From: Streptosporangiaceae bacterium
GTDB taxonomy: Bacteria > Actinomycetota > Actinomycetes > Streptosporangiales > Streptosporangiaceae
NCBI GenBank assembly: GCA_030041195.1
Contig: JASHOI010000373.1
Location: 1 to 27,569 of the forward strand
DNA length: 27,569 nucleotides
Reading direction: 5' to 3'
In this document: positions 1 through 7,043 of the stretch, piece by piece
Layout of the letters: the number at the start of each line of letters is the position of its first letter
How positions within the stretch are numbered: position 1 is the stretch's first letter
Translations under genes and position numbers: made by a program
Notes under the pieces: model-generated
The model's database searches: none
What the model saw: only the letters and a program-made list of their open reading frames with translations
Told to the model about the DNA's origin: nothing

Positions 1-358
1 TTTTCAGCGCCCGGGCGTGGGCGATCACCATGGGGTCGTTGTCGACGTACACGACGTGCGCGCCCGGTGTGATCGCCTGGGCGACCTGGTGCACGTTGCC
101 CTTGGTGGGCAGGCCGGTTCCCAGGTCGAGGAACTGCCGGATCCCCGCTTCCCCGGCCAGGTACCGCACCGCCCGGCCGAGAAACGCCCGGTTGGCCTTT
201 GCTACTAACGGCGCCTCAGGACTGGTCTCGGCGACCTTCAGAGCGGCGATCCGGTCGACGGCGAAGTTGTCGTGGCCGCCCAGCCAGTAGTCGTACATCC
301 GGGCCGCGGTGGGGACCGTCGCGTCAATGCCTGCGGGTGGCTGGCTGCCCTCCGTCAC
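1..358 (-). CDS. SAM-dependent methyltransferase, PF04672 (DUF574) family, 3' part outside window
   Basis: The gene reads leftward off the window edge, so only the first 119 residues are seen of a family that is usually about 260-280 long. It starts with GTG at 358, eight bases after a GGAG. Family hallmarks are visible: PTAARMYDYWLGGHDNFAVD near residues 16-35, then a Rossmann SAM-binding motif FLDLGTGLPT with NVHQVAQ, and VVYVDNDPMV with the acidic residues expected to hold the SAM ribose. The methyl acceptor of this family is not known to me. It lies 37 bases downstream of the DUF397 gene in the same direction, so co-transcription with the XRE/DUF397 pair is likely. The family call is firm; the substrate is unknown. 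Confidence 0.9.
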   Translation of the reverse strand, partial: MTEGSQPPAGIDATVPTAARMYDYWLGGHDNFAVDRIAALKVAETSPEAPLVAKANRAFLGRAVRYLAGEAGIRQFLDLGTGLPTKGNVHQVAQAITPGAHVVYVDNDPMVIAHARALK

Positions 359-395
359 CGGTGGGTCTCCTGTCCGCTAGTAGGCTCTGCGGCCG

Positions 396-611
396 CTACA
401 GGTCGTCGCACCTGCCGCGCTTGATGCCGGAGAGGAACGCCTCCCAGTCTTTGACGCCAAAGACCAGGTGGCCGCCGTCAGGATTCTTGGAGTCGCGGAC
501 CGCCACGGCGGCCGCCATGCTCGCGACTTCCACGCAGTTGTTTCCGGAACCGCTGTAGCTGGACTTGCGCCACTGGACGGCGGTGATGTCTGAGTGCTCG
601 GGGGTGGTCAT
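396..611 (-). CDS. DUF397 domain protein, small partner of XRE regulator
   Basis: This 71-residue protein is essentially one DUF397 (PF04149) domain. The core WRKSSYSGSGNNCVEVA, the VRDSKNPDG segment and the terminal WEAFLSGIKRG match the family pattern. Its ATG overlaps the stop of the upstream XRE gene by four bases, which indicates translational coupling. In actinomycetes such small proteins are commonly paired with XRE/DUF5753 regulators and are thought to modulate them, but the biochemical role of this one is inferred from context only. Confidence 0.93.
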   Translation of the reverse strand: MTTPEHSDITAVQWRKSSYSGSGNNCVEVASMAAAVAVRDSKNPDGGHLVFGVKDWEAFLSGIKRGRCDDL

Positions 612-1450
612 CGGTGCTCCTTCGCTAGTTCGCTGATCATGGTGGCGGTCTCGGCCGGGCTAATCGCCTTGGACAGCAGGTGGGTCCACACAAGGTGGTA
701 CCGGTCAAGTTCCTCTTTCGATTCCAGATACACATCTCCGAATAGTCCTTCCGCGTATGCGACGGGCGGGTCTTCAGGGTCGGGGAAGTCGAAGATGACG
801 AAGTCGCCTTCCAGGGCAGCGTGTGCGCCCGCCGCGAACGGCAGCACCTGCACGGTGACGCGCGGCTGGGTACCGGCCTTGGCGAGCGCGGCCAGTTGCT
901 CCGTCATCACTGCCGCACCGCCCACCGTCCGGTGCAGCGCGGCCTCATCGAGCACAGCGTGGATGTCCGGCGGGTTGTCCCGGCCGAGAATCGCCTGCTG
1001 GCGTGCGGTGCGCGCCAGCACCCTGCGCTCGGTTTCGTCGGGGTCGAGCCACGGCGCGGCCGTGGCGATGACCGCGCGGGCGTAGTCCGCGGTCTGGAAG
1101 ATCCCGGGCACGATGTGCGACATCACCTGGACCGTGGCCGCCTCGGACTCCAGGCCGACGTAGGAGCCGGTGAACACGTCCTTATAGGTCGTCCACCAGC
1201 CGCGCCGCCGGGAATCCCGGCCCAGGGCGACCAGCGCGTCCCGGTCGGGCGAGCGCACGTCGTACAGGTCGAGCATGTCCTCGAGGTCGTCGGCGTCGAC
1301 GCGGCTGCGGCCGTTCTCGATTCGGTATAGCTTGCTCTTGCTGAAGTCCAGCCGCTGCGCCACCTCGTCGGGGGATAGTCCGGATGCCTCCCGGAGCCGC
1401 TTGAGCTCGCGCATGAGGCGCCGGCCGCGGACCGTGGGACTGCGATCCAT
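608..1450 (-). CDS. XRE-family transcriptional regulator with DUF5753 ligand/partner domain
   Basis: An N-terminal helix-turn-helix (roughly residues 15-65, with LREASGLSPDEVAQRL and KSKLYRIENGRS) is followed by a long C-terminal DUF5753 domain (PF19054). The segment SHIVPGIFQTADYARAVI is typical of the latter. I place the start at the ATG at 1450 because a GGGGGG run lies seven bases upstream; an ATG at 1456 is also in frame but sits only one base from that run. The gene leads a leftward set with DUF397 and the methyltransferase. Regulators of this kind are widespread in actinomycete development and secondary metabolism. The inverted repeats at 1517-1542, upstream of its start, could be its own operator. 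The regulon is unknown. Confidence 0.93.
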   Translation of the reverse strand: MDRSPTVRGRRLMRELKRLREASGLSPDEVAQRLDFSKSKLYRIENGRSRVDADDLEDMLDLYDVRSPDRDALVALGRDSRRRGWWTTYKDVFTGSYVGLESEAATVQVMSHIVPGIFQTADYARAVIATAAPWLDPDETERRVLARTARQQAILGRDNPPDIHAVLDEAALHRTVGGAAVMTEQLAALAKAGTQPRVTVQVLPFAAGAHAALEGDFVIFDFPDPEDPPVAYAEGLFGDVYLESKEELDRYHLVWTHLLSKAISPAETATMISELAKEHR

Positions 1451-1516
1451 CTGCATACCCCCCAGGTCTTGCGGTCGTGAGGCTGAGCTACAGAATGCGC
1501 TAACTTCGCATCAGGT

Positions 1517-1542
1517 GCAACTGCTAAAGTTGCCAGACGCAA
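1517..1542. promoter_or_regulatory. Overlapping inverted repeats, candidate operator of the XRE regulator
   Basis: GCAACT at 1517-1522 pairs with AGTTGC at 1528-1533 across five bases. The overlapping TTGC at 1530-1533 pairs with GCAA at 1539-1542, also across five bases. The same half-site therefore takes part in two dyads with equal spacers, 67-92 bases upstream of the XRE start. Autoregulation is inferred. Confidence 0.4.
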
Positions 1543-1574
1543 CCGGGCCACGCTCGCATAACGCCATATTCAAC

Positions 1575-1609
1575 GATGTTACTTGCAAAGGTGACATCGG
1601 TCATATGAT
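1575..1609 (+). promoter_or_regulatory. Candidate rightward promoter with imperfect dyad
   Basis: GATGTTAC at 1575-1582 and GTGACATC at 1591-1598 form an inverted repeat with seven of eight bases matching. The enclosed TTGCAA (1583-1588) could be a -35 element, with TATGAT (1604-1609) as a -10 element at a short 15-base spacing. This may drive the ATP-binding protein gene starting at 1773. A 35-codon ORF from an ATG at 1661 has no recognisable content. The rest of the 1457-1772 gap shows nothing else clear. Confidence 0.3.
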
Positions 1610-1772
1610 GATGGTCGCGCGTCCAATGACTCGTGGAGTGACCAGTTCCGGAGCGTGAGCATGACCGAGGTCATCCGCCGTGACCGGGAGCCCGGCCCGC
1701 CTGGCTTAGTCGCCACGGCGGGCGGCAGATGCGGTCCGGCGCGCCGCAAGACGCGACAGCGGGGCTGAACCC

Positions 1773-2240
1773 GTGCTGGCGATGCCGTCGTGGGCCCGCG
1801 CGTTCCCCGGTAGTCCTCAGCACGTCAGCGCCGCGCGCCGGTTCGTCGCATGCCTGCTGGGGGGATCGCCGTTCTGTGACGACGCGGTCGTGGTTGTCTC
1901 CGAGTTGTTCACCAACGCGATCATCCACACCGATTCCGGGAAGCCGGGCGGGCTCGTCGTTGTCCAGGTCAGCCGGTGGCTGCTCGGCGTCCGGGTAGCC
2001 GTCACCGACCAGGGATCAAGCAAGCTGCCGGTCATCGGCGACGGCGGCGCGTACCTCGAGGCCGCCGAGAGCGGCCACGGTCTCTACCTGGTCAACAGCC
2101 TCGCCGAGCACCTCGACTGGCATGACGACCCATCCGGCCGCACGATCTGCGCCATCCTCGGCACGCGCCCGCCGGAGCGTTACCGCCGGGAGCCGCTCGG
2201 CCAGGCCAGCGGGTCATCCAGGCTCCCCCAACCCGCATAA
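1773..2240 (+). CDS. ATP-binding protein, histidine-kinase-like ATPase (RsbW/SpoIIAB-like fold)
   Basis: The 155-residue product has a single GHKL-type ATPase domain. The N-box is visible in VVVSELFTNAIIHTDS, a G1-like VTDQGS follows, and the G2 segment is ESGHGLYLVNSLAEHLDW. There is no sensor or phospho-acceptor region. Proteins of this size in actinomycetes belong to the HATPase_c_2 group, related to anti-sigma-factor kinases, and are often found near XRE/DUF397 genes as here. The start is GTG at 1773; an in-frame TAG at 1707 limits any upstream extension. An ATG three codons in is an alternative. The partner sigma factor or antagonist is not in the window. Confidence 0.85.
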   Translation: MLAMPSWARAFPGSPQHVSAARRFVACLLGGSPFCDDAVVVVSELFTNAIIHTDSGKPGGLVVVQVSRWLLGVRVAVTDQGSSKLPVIGDGGAYLEAAESGHGLYLVNSLAEHLDWHDDPSGRTICAILGTRPPERYRREPLGQASGSSRLPQPA

Positions 2241-2336
2241 GGGAGCTATCCCTACCACCGGGATGGGCTCGCCAGCCTCGGTGATGCCCGGGGTGCGGCC
2301 GCGCTATGGTCGGCTGCAGATCAGGGAGCGTCGCCG

Positions 2337-2942
2337 ATGCGTTCGCGTAAGCAGCATTCCGGCCCGCCGGTCCGGCAGCCGAAGGTCAGCCGGCGGCAGG
2401 CAGATGAGGCGCGGCAGGAACTGGCGGCCGGCGGCCTGTCCCATCAGGAGCGGCGCAAGCTTCGCTCCGAGATCCGCATCCAGGACGCGGCCGCAGACCG
2501 GCGGAGCTTTGAGTTCAGGCACATCATCGTTGTCGTCGCCGGGACCCTGGCCGCGATGGCGGTGGTCGCGGTCCTGGTCGGGCTGGTATCTGCGATCGGC
2601 GCGGCTCGCGGGCAGGGCACGGCCGGTACCTTCGTCGCGGAGTCCCATTCGTGTTCGCATAGAACCGGATGCGTGCTGGTGGGGACCTTCCGGTCTCAGC
2701 ACGGCATCACGGTGCCCGGTGTCATCTATGCCGGCTACCTGCCGGCCGATGTCGGTCCCGGCATGACCTTCCCGGCCATTCAGCCGGCCGGCTCGGACTA
2801 CGTCTACCCCCCGCACGGCTCAACCAGATGGGTTTCCGACCTGCTGATCACGGTGCTCGTGGGGGCCGCCGTAGGATTTCTGCTGCTTGTGATCCCGATC
2901 GGGCTCCGCAGGAGCCACACCTCCGACGCCGGAGTCGTCTGA
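2337..2942 (+). CDS. Two-helix membrane protein, unknown function
   Basis: I do not recognise a family. The 201-residue protein begins with a charged, Gln/Arg-rich cytoplasmic stretch (about residues 1-58) that contains a likely short helix (SRRQADEARQELAAGG). A membrane helix follows at about 61-90 (HIIVVVAGTLAAMAVVAVLV). An extracytoplasmic region of about 75 residues carries two cysteines (SCSHRTGC) that could form a disulfide. A second membrane helix lies at about 168-190, then a short basic tail. AGGGAG sits eight bases before the ATG. It stands alone downstream of the ATPase gene and ends in front of a large hairpin. Confidence 0.72.
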   Translation: MRSRKQHSGPPVRQPKVSRRQADEARQELAAGGLSHQERRKLRSEIRIQDAAADRRSFEFRHIIVVVAGTLAAMAVVAVLVGLVSAIGAARGQGTAGTFVAESHSCSHRTGCVLVGTFRSQHGITVPGVIYAGYLPADVGPGMTFPAIQPAGSDYVYPPHGSTRWVSDLLITVLVGAAVGFLLLVIPIGLRRSHTSDAGVV

Positions 2943-2967
2943 CCTCCGCCGCCCGGCGATGCAACAG

Positions 2968-3020
2968 TGTGGTGGGACCCACGCTGTTCCTACAGCAACG
3001 GCAAGGGTCCCATCACCACA
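2968..3020. terminator. Compound two-stem hairpin between convergent genes
   Basis: An outer stem pairs TGTGGTG/GGACCC (2968-2980) with GGGTCC/CATCACCACA (3005-3020), with a two- or three-base bulge. Inside it a second perfect stem, GCTGT-TCCT-ACAGC, spans 2983-2996. It lies 26 bases after the membrane-protein stop and about 50 bases before the convergent permease stop, so it may terminate both transcripts. There is no U-tract. The branched shape is more elaborate than most terminators. Confidence 0.6.
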
Positions 3021-3070
3021 TTGAAACCGCCCAGGGGGCGCGGCTTCCGGGACCGTCACGATCTCCCGGG

Positions 3071-3862
3071 TTAGAGACCGGAGGCTGCGCGGCGCCGGTA
3101 GAGCAGCGTGGCCAGCGGCGCGAAGACCGCGAGCATGCCGGCCGACCAGAGCAGCGCGGCCAGGGCGGGATGCTGCATCGGCCACGCGTGGATGCTCGCG
3201 GACGGGTTGGGGTTGGCCCACAGGTTCCGGGCGGCGGCGGTGACCGCGCTGACCGGGTTCCAGTCGGCGACGGCCCGGATCGGCCCCGGCATGTGCGCGG
3301 TCGGCACCAGCGCGTTCGACACGATCGCCAGCGGGAACAAGATCACCAGGCCCAGGCCCTGGGCGGTTTCCGGGCTCTTGCCGACCAGCCCGAGGCAGGC
3401 GCAGCCCCAGGCCAGGGCGTAGCTGAACAGCAGGAAGAGCGCGAACCCGGCCACCGCGCCGGCTATTCCCCCGGGGCGCCAGCCGATGGCCAGGCCGGTG
3501 GCGGCGACCATGGCCGCGCACAGGGCCGCGGTCAGCAGGTCGGACAGCGACCGGCCGACGAGGATCGCCGGGCGCCACATCGGCAGGGTGCGGAACCGGC
3601 TGATCACGCCGGTGGCCAGGTCGGCGCTGAGCCCGATGCCGGTGCCGATGGCCGACGTGGCCAGCGTCATCGCCAGCAGCCCGGCGATCGCGAACGCGGT
3701 GTAGCCACCGGCAATCGGGACGCCGGAGCCGAAGATGTAGACGAACAGCAGCGTGAACAGCACCGGCTGGATGGTGACGTCGGAGAGCCGGAGCGGCTCC
3801 CTGGCGATGTGCACGAGGTTGCGGCGGAGCATCACGACCACGTCGCGCAGGGCCCGGATCAT
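3071..3862 (-). CDS. ABC-2 type multidrug exporter permease (DrrB-like)
   Basis: This 263-residue integral membrane protein is the permease half of a drug-exporter pair. After a cytoplasmic N-terminus there are about six hydrophobic segments (for example VLFTLLFVYIFGSG, YTAFAIAGLLAMTLATSAIG, GAVAGFALFLLFSYALAWG and LVILFPLAIVSNALV). The motif VISRFRTLPMWRPAILVGRS and the late NPVSAVTAAARNLW segment are typical of DrrB/ABC2_membrane permeases. Its ATG shares a base with the TGA of the ATPase gene (TGATG), so the two are translationally coupled. Export of a lipophilic toxin or lipid is inferred from the family; the substrate is unknown. Confidence 0.93.
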   Translation of the reverse strand: MIRALRDVVVMLRRNLVHIAREPLRLSDVTIQPVLFTLLFVYIFGSGVPIAGGYTAFAIAGLLAMTLATSAIGTGIGLSADLATGVISRFRTLPMWRPAILVGRSLSDLLTAALCAAMVAATGLAIGWRPGGIAGAVAGFALFLLFSYALAWGCACLGLVGKSPETAQGLGLVILFPLAIVSNALVPTAHMPGPIRAVADWNPVSAVTAAARNLWANPNPSASIHAWPMQHPALAALLWSAGMLAVFAPLATLLYRRRAASGL

Positions 3863-4842
3863 CAGACCGCGACCTCCTCGGCGTTGGCTTGGGCAGACGG
3901 GGCGCGACCGCCGGTCAGCGCGAAGAACACGTCGTCCAGCGACGGCGGGTGCACCGCCACGTCGTCGACCGCGATCCCGGCCCGGTCCAGGGCGCGCACG
4001 ACGGCGGTGGCCAGCCCGGGCGCGCCGGGCACGCCGGCCCGCAGCCGCCGGCCGTCCTCGGTGACCGTGATCGGCCCGGCGACCAGCGTGGCCAGCGCGG
4101 CGGCGGCACCGGGCTCGGGGCGGCTCAGGTTCACCTCGAGGCGGGTGCCGCCGGTCTGGGCCTTCAGCGTGCCCGGAGTTCCCTCGGCGATCACCCGGCC
4201 GTGGTCGATCACCGCGATCCGGTCGGCCAGCTGGTCGGCCTCCTCGAGGTACTGGGTGGTGAGCAGCAGCGTGGCGCCGTCGGCCACGAGCTCGCGGATC
4301 ACCTGCCACATGGTCGCCCGGCTGGCCGGGTCCAGGCCGGTGGTCGGCTCGTCGAGGAACAGCACCGGCGGCCGGGTCACCACGCTGGCGGCCAGGTCGA
4401 GACGGCGGCGCATCCCGCCCGAGTAGCCCTTCAGCACCCGGTCGCCCGCGTCGGCGAGCGAAAACCGCCCGAGCAGCTCGGCGGCCCTGGCCTTGGCCTG
4501 GCGCCGGGCCAGGCCGCTCAGCTCGCCGACCATGACCAGGTTCTGGCGGCCGGTGAGCGCCTCGTCCACGGTCGCGTCCTGCGCGGTGACACCGATGCTG
4601 CGGCGCACGGCCATGCCCTCGGTGACCACGTCATGCCCGGCCACGCGGGCCCGTCCGGCATCCGGCCTGATCAGCGTCGTGAGGATCTTGACCGCGGTGG
4701 TCTTGCCGGCCCCGTTCGGGCCCAGCAGGCCGAGGATGGCCCCGGCCGGCGCCTCGAGGTCGACCCCGGCCAGCGCGGTTGCGGACCCGTAGCGCTTGGT
4801 CAGCCCTTCGGCCTCGATCATGCTGATGTCTGGTGCGGTCAC
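3862..4842 (-). CDS. Daunorubicin-resistance-type ABC transporter ATP-binding protein (DrrA-like)
   Basis: The 326-residue ATPase has Walker A GPNGAGKTT (residues 41-49), signature YSGGMRRRLD, Walker B VLFLDEPTTGLDP and the switch region TTQYLEEADQLADRI. The C-terminal DUF4162-like extension (TGGTRLEVNLSRPE onward, ending PPSLDDVFFALTGG) is characteristic of DrrA exporters. I place the start at GTG 4842, four bases after GGAGGGG; the reading frame stays open far upstream but crosses the divergent TetR gene. It is expected to power the adjacent permease at the cytoplasmic face of the membrane. The TetR gene in divergent orientation and the shared dyad imply de-repression by a substrate-like ligand. 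Confidence 0.94.
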   Translation of the reverse strand: MTAPDISMIEAEGLTKRYGSATALAGVDLEAPAGAILGLLGPNGAGKTTAVKILTTLIRPDAGRARVAGHDVVTEGMAVRRSIGVTAQDATVDEALTGRQNLVMVGELSGLARRQAKARAAELLGRFSLADAGDRVLKGYSGGMRRRLDLAASVVTRPPVLFLDEPTTGLDPASRATMWQVIRELVADGATLLLTTQYLEEADQLADRIAVIDHGRVIAEGTPGTLKAQTGGTRLEVNLSRPEPGAAAALATLVAGPITVTEDGRRLRAGVPGAPGLATAVVRALDRAGIAVDDVAVHPPSLDDVFFALTGGRAPSAQANAEEVAV

Positions 4843-4868
4843 GGACCCCTCCAGCTGGATACACTGAT

Positions 4869-4907
4869 GTCTCTTATCGGGGACTCTATAGCCGCGCGAT
4901 AAGATAC
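4869..4907. promoter_or_regulatory. Inverted repeat operator between TetR gene and ABC exporter
   Basis: GTCTCTTATCG (4869-4879) and CGATAAGATAC (4897-4907) are inverted copies matching at ten of eleven bases, separated by 17 bases with a near-central CTATAG. The repeat sits in the 90-base gap between the two divergent starts, 27 bases from the exporter GTG and 25 from the TetR ATG. It is well placed to cover both promoters. Binding by the neighbouring TetR protein is inferred from position. Confidence 0.65.
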
Positions 4908-4932
4908 GCAAGTGACTCCTATAGGAGGTGCG

Positions 4933-5532
4933 ATGGCAACGACTGAGGTGGGGCATCCGGCGCGCCGCCGTCGGGGCAGCGCGCTCGAGACCGCGATCCT
5001 GGAGGCGGCCTGGGACGAGCTCACCGAGGTCGGCTACGCGGCGCTCACGATGGAAGGCGTCGCGGCCCGGGCCAGGACCAGCCGCGCCGTGCTCTACCGG
5101 CGCTGGCCGAACCGGCCCGAGCTCGTCGTCGCGGCGGTGCGGCACCACACCGAGGCCGCGCCGATGGGGGTGCCCGACACCGGGTCGCTGCGCGGCGATG
5201 TGCTGGCCCTGCTCCGGCACATGTCGGTGCGTGTGGGCGAGGCCGCCGGGATCTTCAGCTTCCTGATCGCCGACTATTTCCACGAGGCCGGGCTGCCGCC
5301 CGCGGTGCTGCGCGAGCGGGCCATCGCCGGCTCGCAGAGCGAGATGTCCGCGATCCTGGAACGCGCGATCGCGCGCGGCGAGATCAGCCCCGGCCGGCTC
5401 AGCCCGCGGATCCGCTCGCTGCCCGTGGACCTGGTCCGCCACGACCTGATCATGAACCAGCGGCCGGTTCCCGACGCGACCCTGGTCGAGATCGTGGACA
5501 AGATCTTCCTCCCCCTGGTCACTTCCAATTAA
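4933..5532 (+). CDS. TetR/AcrR-family transcriptional repressor
   Basis: The 199-residue protein has an N-terminal TetR_N helix-turn-helix at about residues 20-68 (ILEAAWDELTEVGYAALTME, then ARTSRAVLYRRWPNRPELV). A helical C-terminal ligand-binding/dimer domain follows (DVLALLRHMSVRVGEAAGIFSFLI and onward). The ATG at 4933 follows AGGAGG by four bases; an in-frame start at 4912 lacks such a site. It is divergent from the DrrAB-like exporter with an inverted repeat between them. Local repression of the exporter and itself is therefore the likely role, released by an exporter substrate. The ligand cannot be read from sequence. Confidence 0.93.
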   Translation: MATTEVGHPARRRRGSALETAILEAAWDELTEVGYAALTMEGVAARARTSRAVLYRRWPNRPELVVAAVRHHTEAAPMGVPDTGSLRGDVLALLRHMSVRVGEAAGIFSFLIADYFHEAGLPPAVLRERAIAGSQSEMSAILERAIARGEISPGRLSPRIRSLPVDLVRHDLIMNQRPVPDATLVEIVDKIFLPLVTSN

Positions 5533-5606
5533 GCCGGGCAGTGTAGCGTCGTGCGCGCCGGGCGATGCATGTCGGTCAGCGCCATTTTCCGGGTAGGAGG
5601 CACAGC

Positions 5607-7043
5607 GTGGAGGCACGGGAAAAGGCACCGGAGGCGGGTGCGCTCGTCGCCTTCGGCATCACCGGCGACCTGGCCAGGAAGCAGACGTTTCTGGCCCTGT
5701 ACCGGCTCGAGGCCGACAAGCACATGGCCAAAAAGGTGATCGGCGTCGCCAGGCAGGATTGGTCGACCGAGCAGCTGATCGAGCACGCCCGGCAGTCGAT
5801 CGAGGAAACCGGCCAGCACATCGACGAGGCGGTGTTCAAGCGGCTCGCCAAGCGGATGTCGTACCTCAGCGGCGATTTCTCCGACGACGGCCTGTATCAG
5901 CGGCTGGCCAAGGAGCTGTCCGGCGTCGAGCACCCGCTGTTCTACCTGGAGACCCCGCCGAGCCTGTTCGCCGGGGTCGTCGACCACCTGGCCAAGGCCG
6001 GCCTCACCGAGGGCGCCAAGGTCGCCGTCGAGAAGCCGTTCGGCCACGACCTGGCCTCGGCGCGCGAGCTCAACGCGGACCTGAGCAAGCACCTGGCCGA
6101 GAACCAGATCCTGCGGGTCGACCACTTCCTCGGCAAGGAGCCGGTGCTCGACATCCAGTACATCCGGTTCGCCAACGAGCTGCTCGAGCCGGTGTGGAAC
6201 CGCAGCTACGTGTCCTCCATACAGATCACGATGGCCGAGGACTTCGGGGTTGACGACCGGGGCAGCTTCTACGACCCGGTCGGCGCGCTGCGCGACGTGG
6301 TGCAGAACCACCTCATGCAGGTCCTGGCGCTGGTCGCGATGGAGCCGCCGGTCGGTTCCACCGCCGATGACCTGCGGGACAAGAAGGCCGAGGTGTTCCG
6401 CTCGATCCCGGACGCCAACCCGGACCAGTACGTGCGCGGCCAGTACGACGGCTACCTGGACGTGCCCGGGGTAGCCAAGGGATCGACCACCGAGACGTTC
6501 GCCGCGCTGCGGCTGGAGGTGAACAACTGGCGCTGGTCTGGCGTGCCGGTCTTCATGAGGGCGGGCAAGGCGCTGGCCACCCGGGTGACCGAGGTGCGCC
6601 TGGTGTTCCGCCGGCCGCCACCGCTGCAGTTCATCGGCAAGGTCACGAGCTGCGAGCCGAACCAGATCGTGCTGCGCATCGATCCGGAGTCCGGGCTGCG
6701 GACCGTGATCGCGTCAAAGGGGAGCGGGCAGCGTACCTGGCAGCCGGTGCACCTCGACATGATCTTCGCCCAGGAACTCGGCCCGGCGCTGGAGCCGTAT
6801 GAGAGGCTGCTGCGCGACGCCATGGCCGGGGACGACCACCTGTTCACCCGGGAAGACGGCGTGGAGGAAACCTGGCGGATCGTGGAGCCGCTGATCGACA
6901 ACCCGCCGCCGGTGCAGACGTACGCCAAGGGATCCTGGGGTCCCGACGAGGTCAACAGGCTGGTTCGCGGGTACGCCGAATGGCACATGCCCTGGCTGCC
7001 CAAGACCAATTCAGACGAGGGAGGACACGATGGCGGCCACTGA
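5607..7043 (+). CDS. zwf: Glucose-6-phosphate dehydrogenase
   Basis: It catalyses oxidation of glucose 6-phosphate to 6-phosphogluconolactone, the entry step of the oxidative pentose phosphate pathway. The 478-residue protein has the nucleotide-binding motif VAFGITGDLARKQ (residues 14-26), EKPFGHD at 142-148, and the active-site segment RVDHFLGKE with catalytic His173. The segment is usually RIDHYLGKE; the changes here are conservative. The C-terminal domain (FMRAGKALATRVTEVRLVF) fits. I chose GTG 5607 because AGGAGG lies six bases upstream. The next gene, gnd, starts inside its last 14 bases. The companion 6-phosphogluconolactonase gene is not in this window. Confidence 0.96.
   Translation: MEAREKAPEAGALVAFGITGDLARKQTFLALYRLEADKHMAKKVIGVARQDWSTEQLIEHARQSIEETGQHIDEAVFKRLAKRMSYLSGDFSDDGLYQRLAKELSGVEHPLFYLETPPSLFAGVVDHLAKAGLTEGAKVAVEKPFGHDLASARELNADLSKHLAENQILRVDHFLGKEPVLDIQYIRFANELLEPVWNRSYVSSIQITMAEDFGVDDRGSFYDPVGALRDVVQNHLMQVLALVAMEPPVGSTADDLRDKKAEVFRSIPDANPDQYVRGQYDGYLDVPGVAKGSTTETFAALRLEVNNWRWSGVPVFMRAGKALATRVTEVRLVFRRPPPLQFIGKVTSCEPNQIVLRIDPESGLRTVIASKGSGQRTWQPVHLDMIFAQELGPALEPYERLLRDAMAGDDHLFTREDGVEETWRIVEPLIDNPPPVQTYAKGSWGPDEVNRLVRGYAEWHMPWLPKTNSDEGGHDGGH

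Noticed and set aside
1661..1768. A 35-codon ORF before the ATP-binding protein gene, considered as its true N-terminus after a frameshift.
   Set aside because: The peptide has no similarity to the start of the ATPase family, and the ATPase domain is complete from GTG 1773.
2669..4426. A 585-codon plus-strand frame across the exporter genes.
   Set aside because: It lies opposite the DrrAB-like pair, which have full Walker and permease motifs, and its composition is typical of a shadow frame.
5544..5549. TAGCGT upstream of zwf as its -10 element.
   Set aside because: It fits TAnnnT, but no -35 element is at proper spacing, and such hexamers are common by chance.
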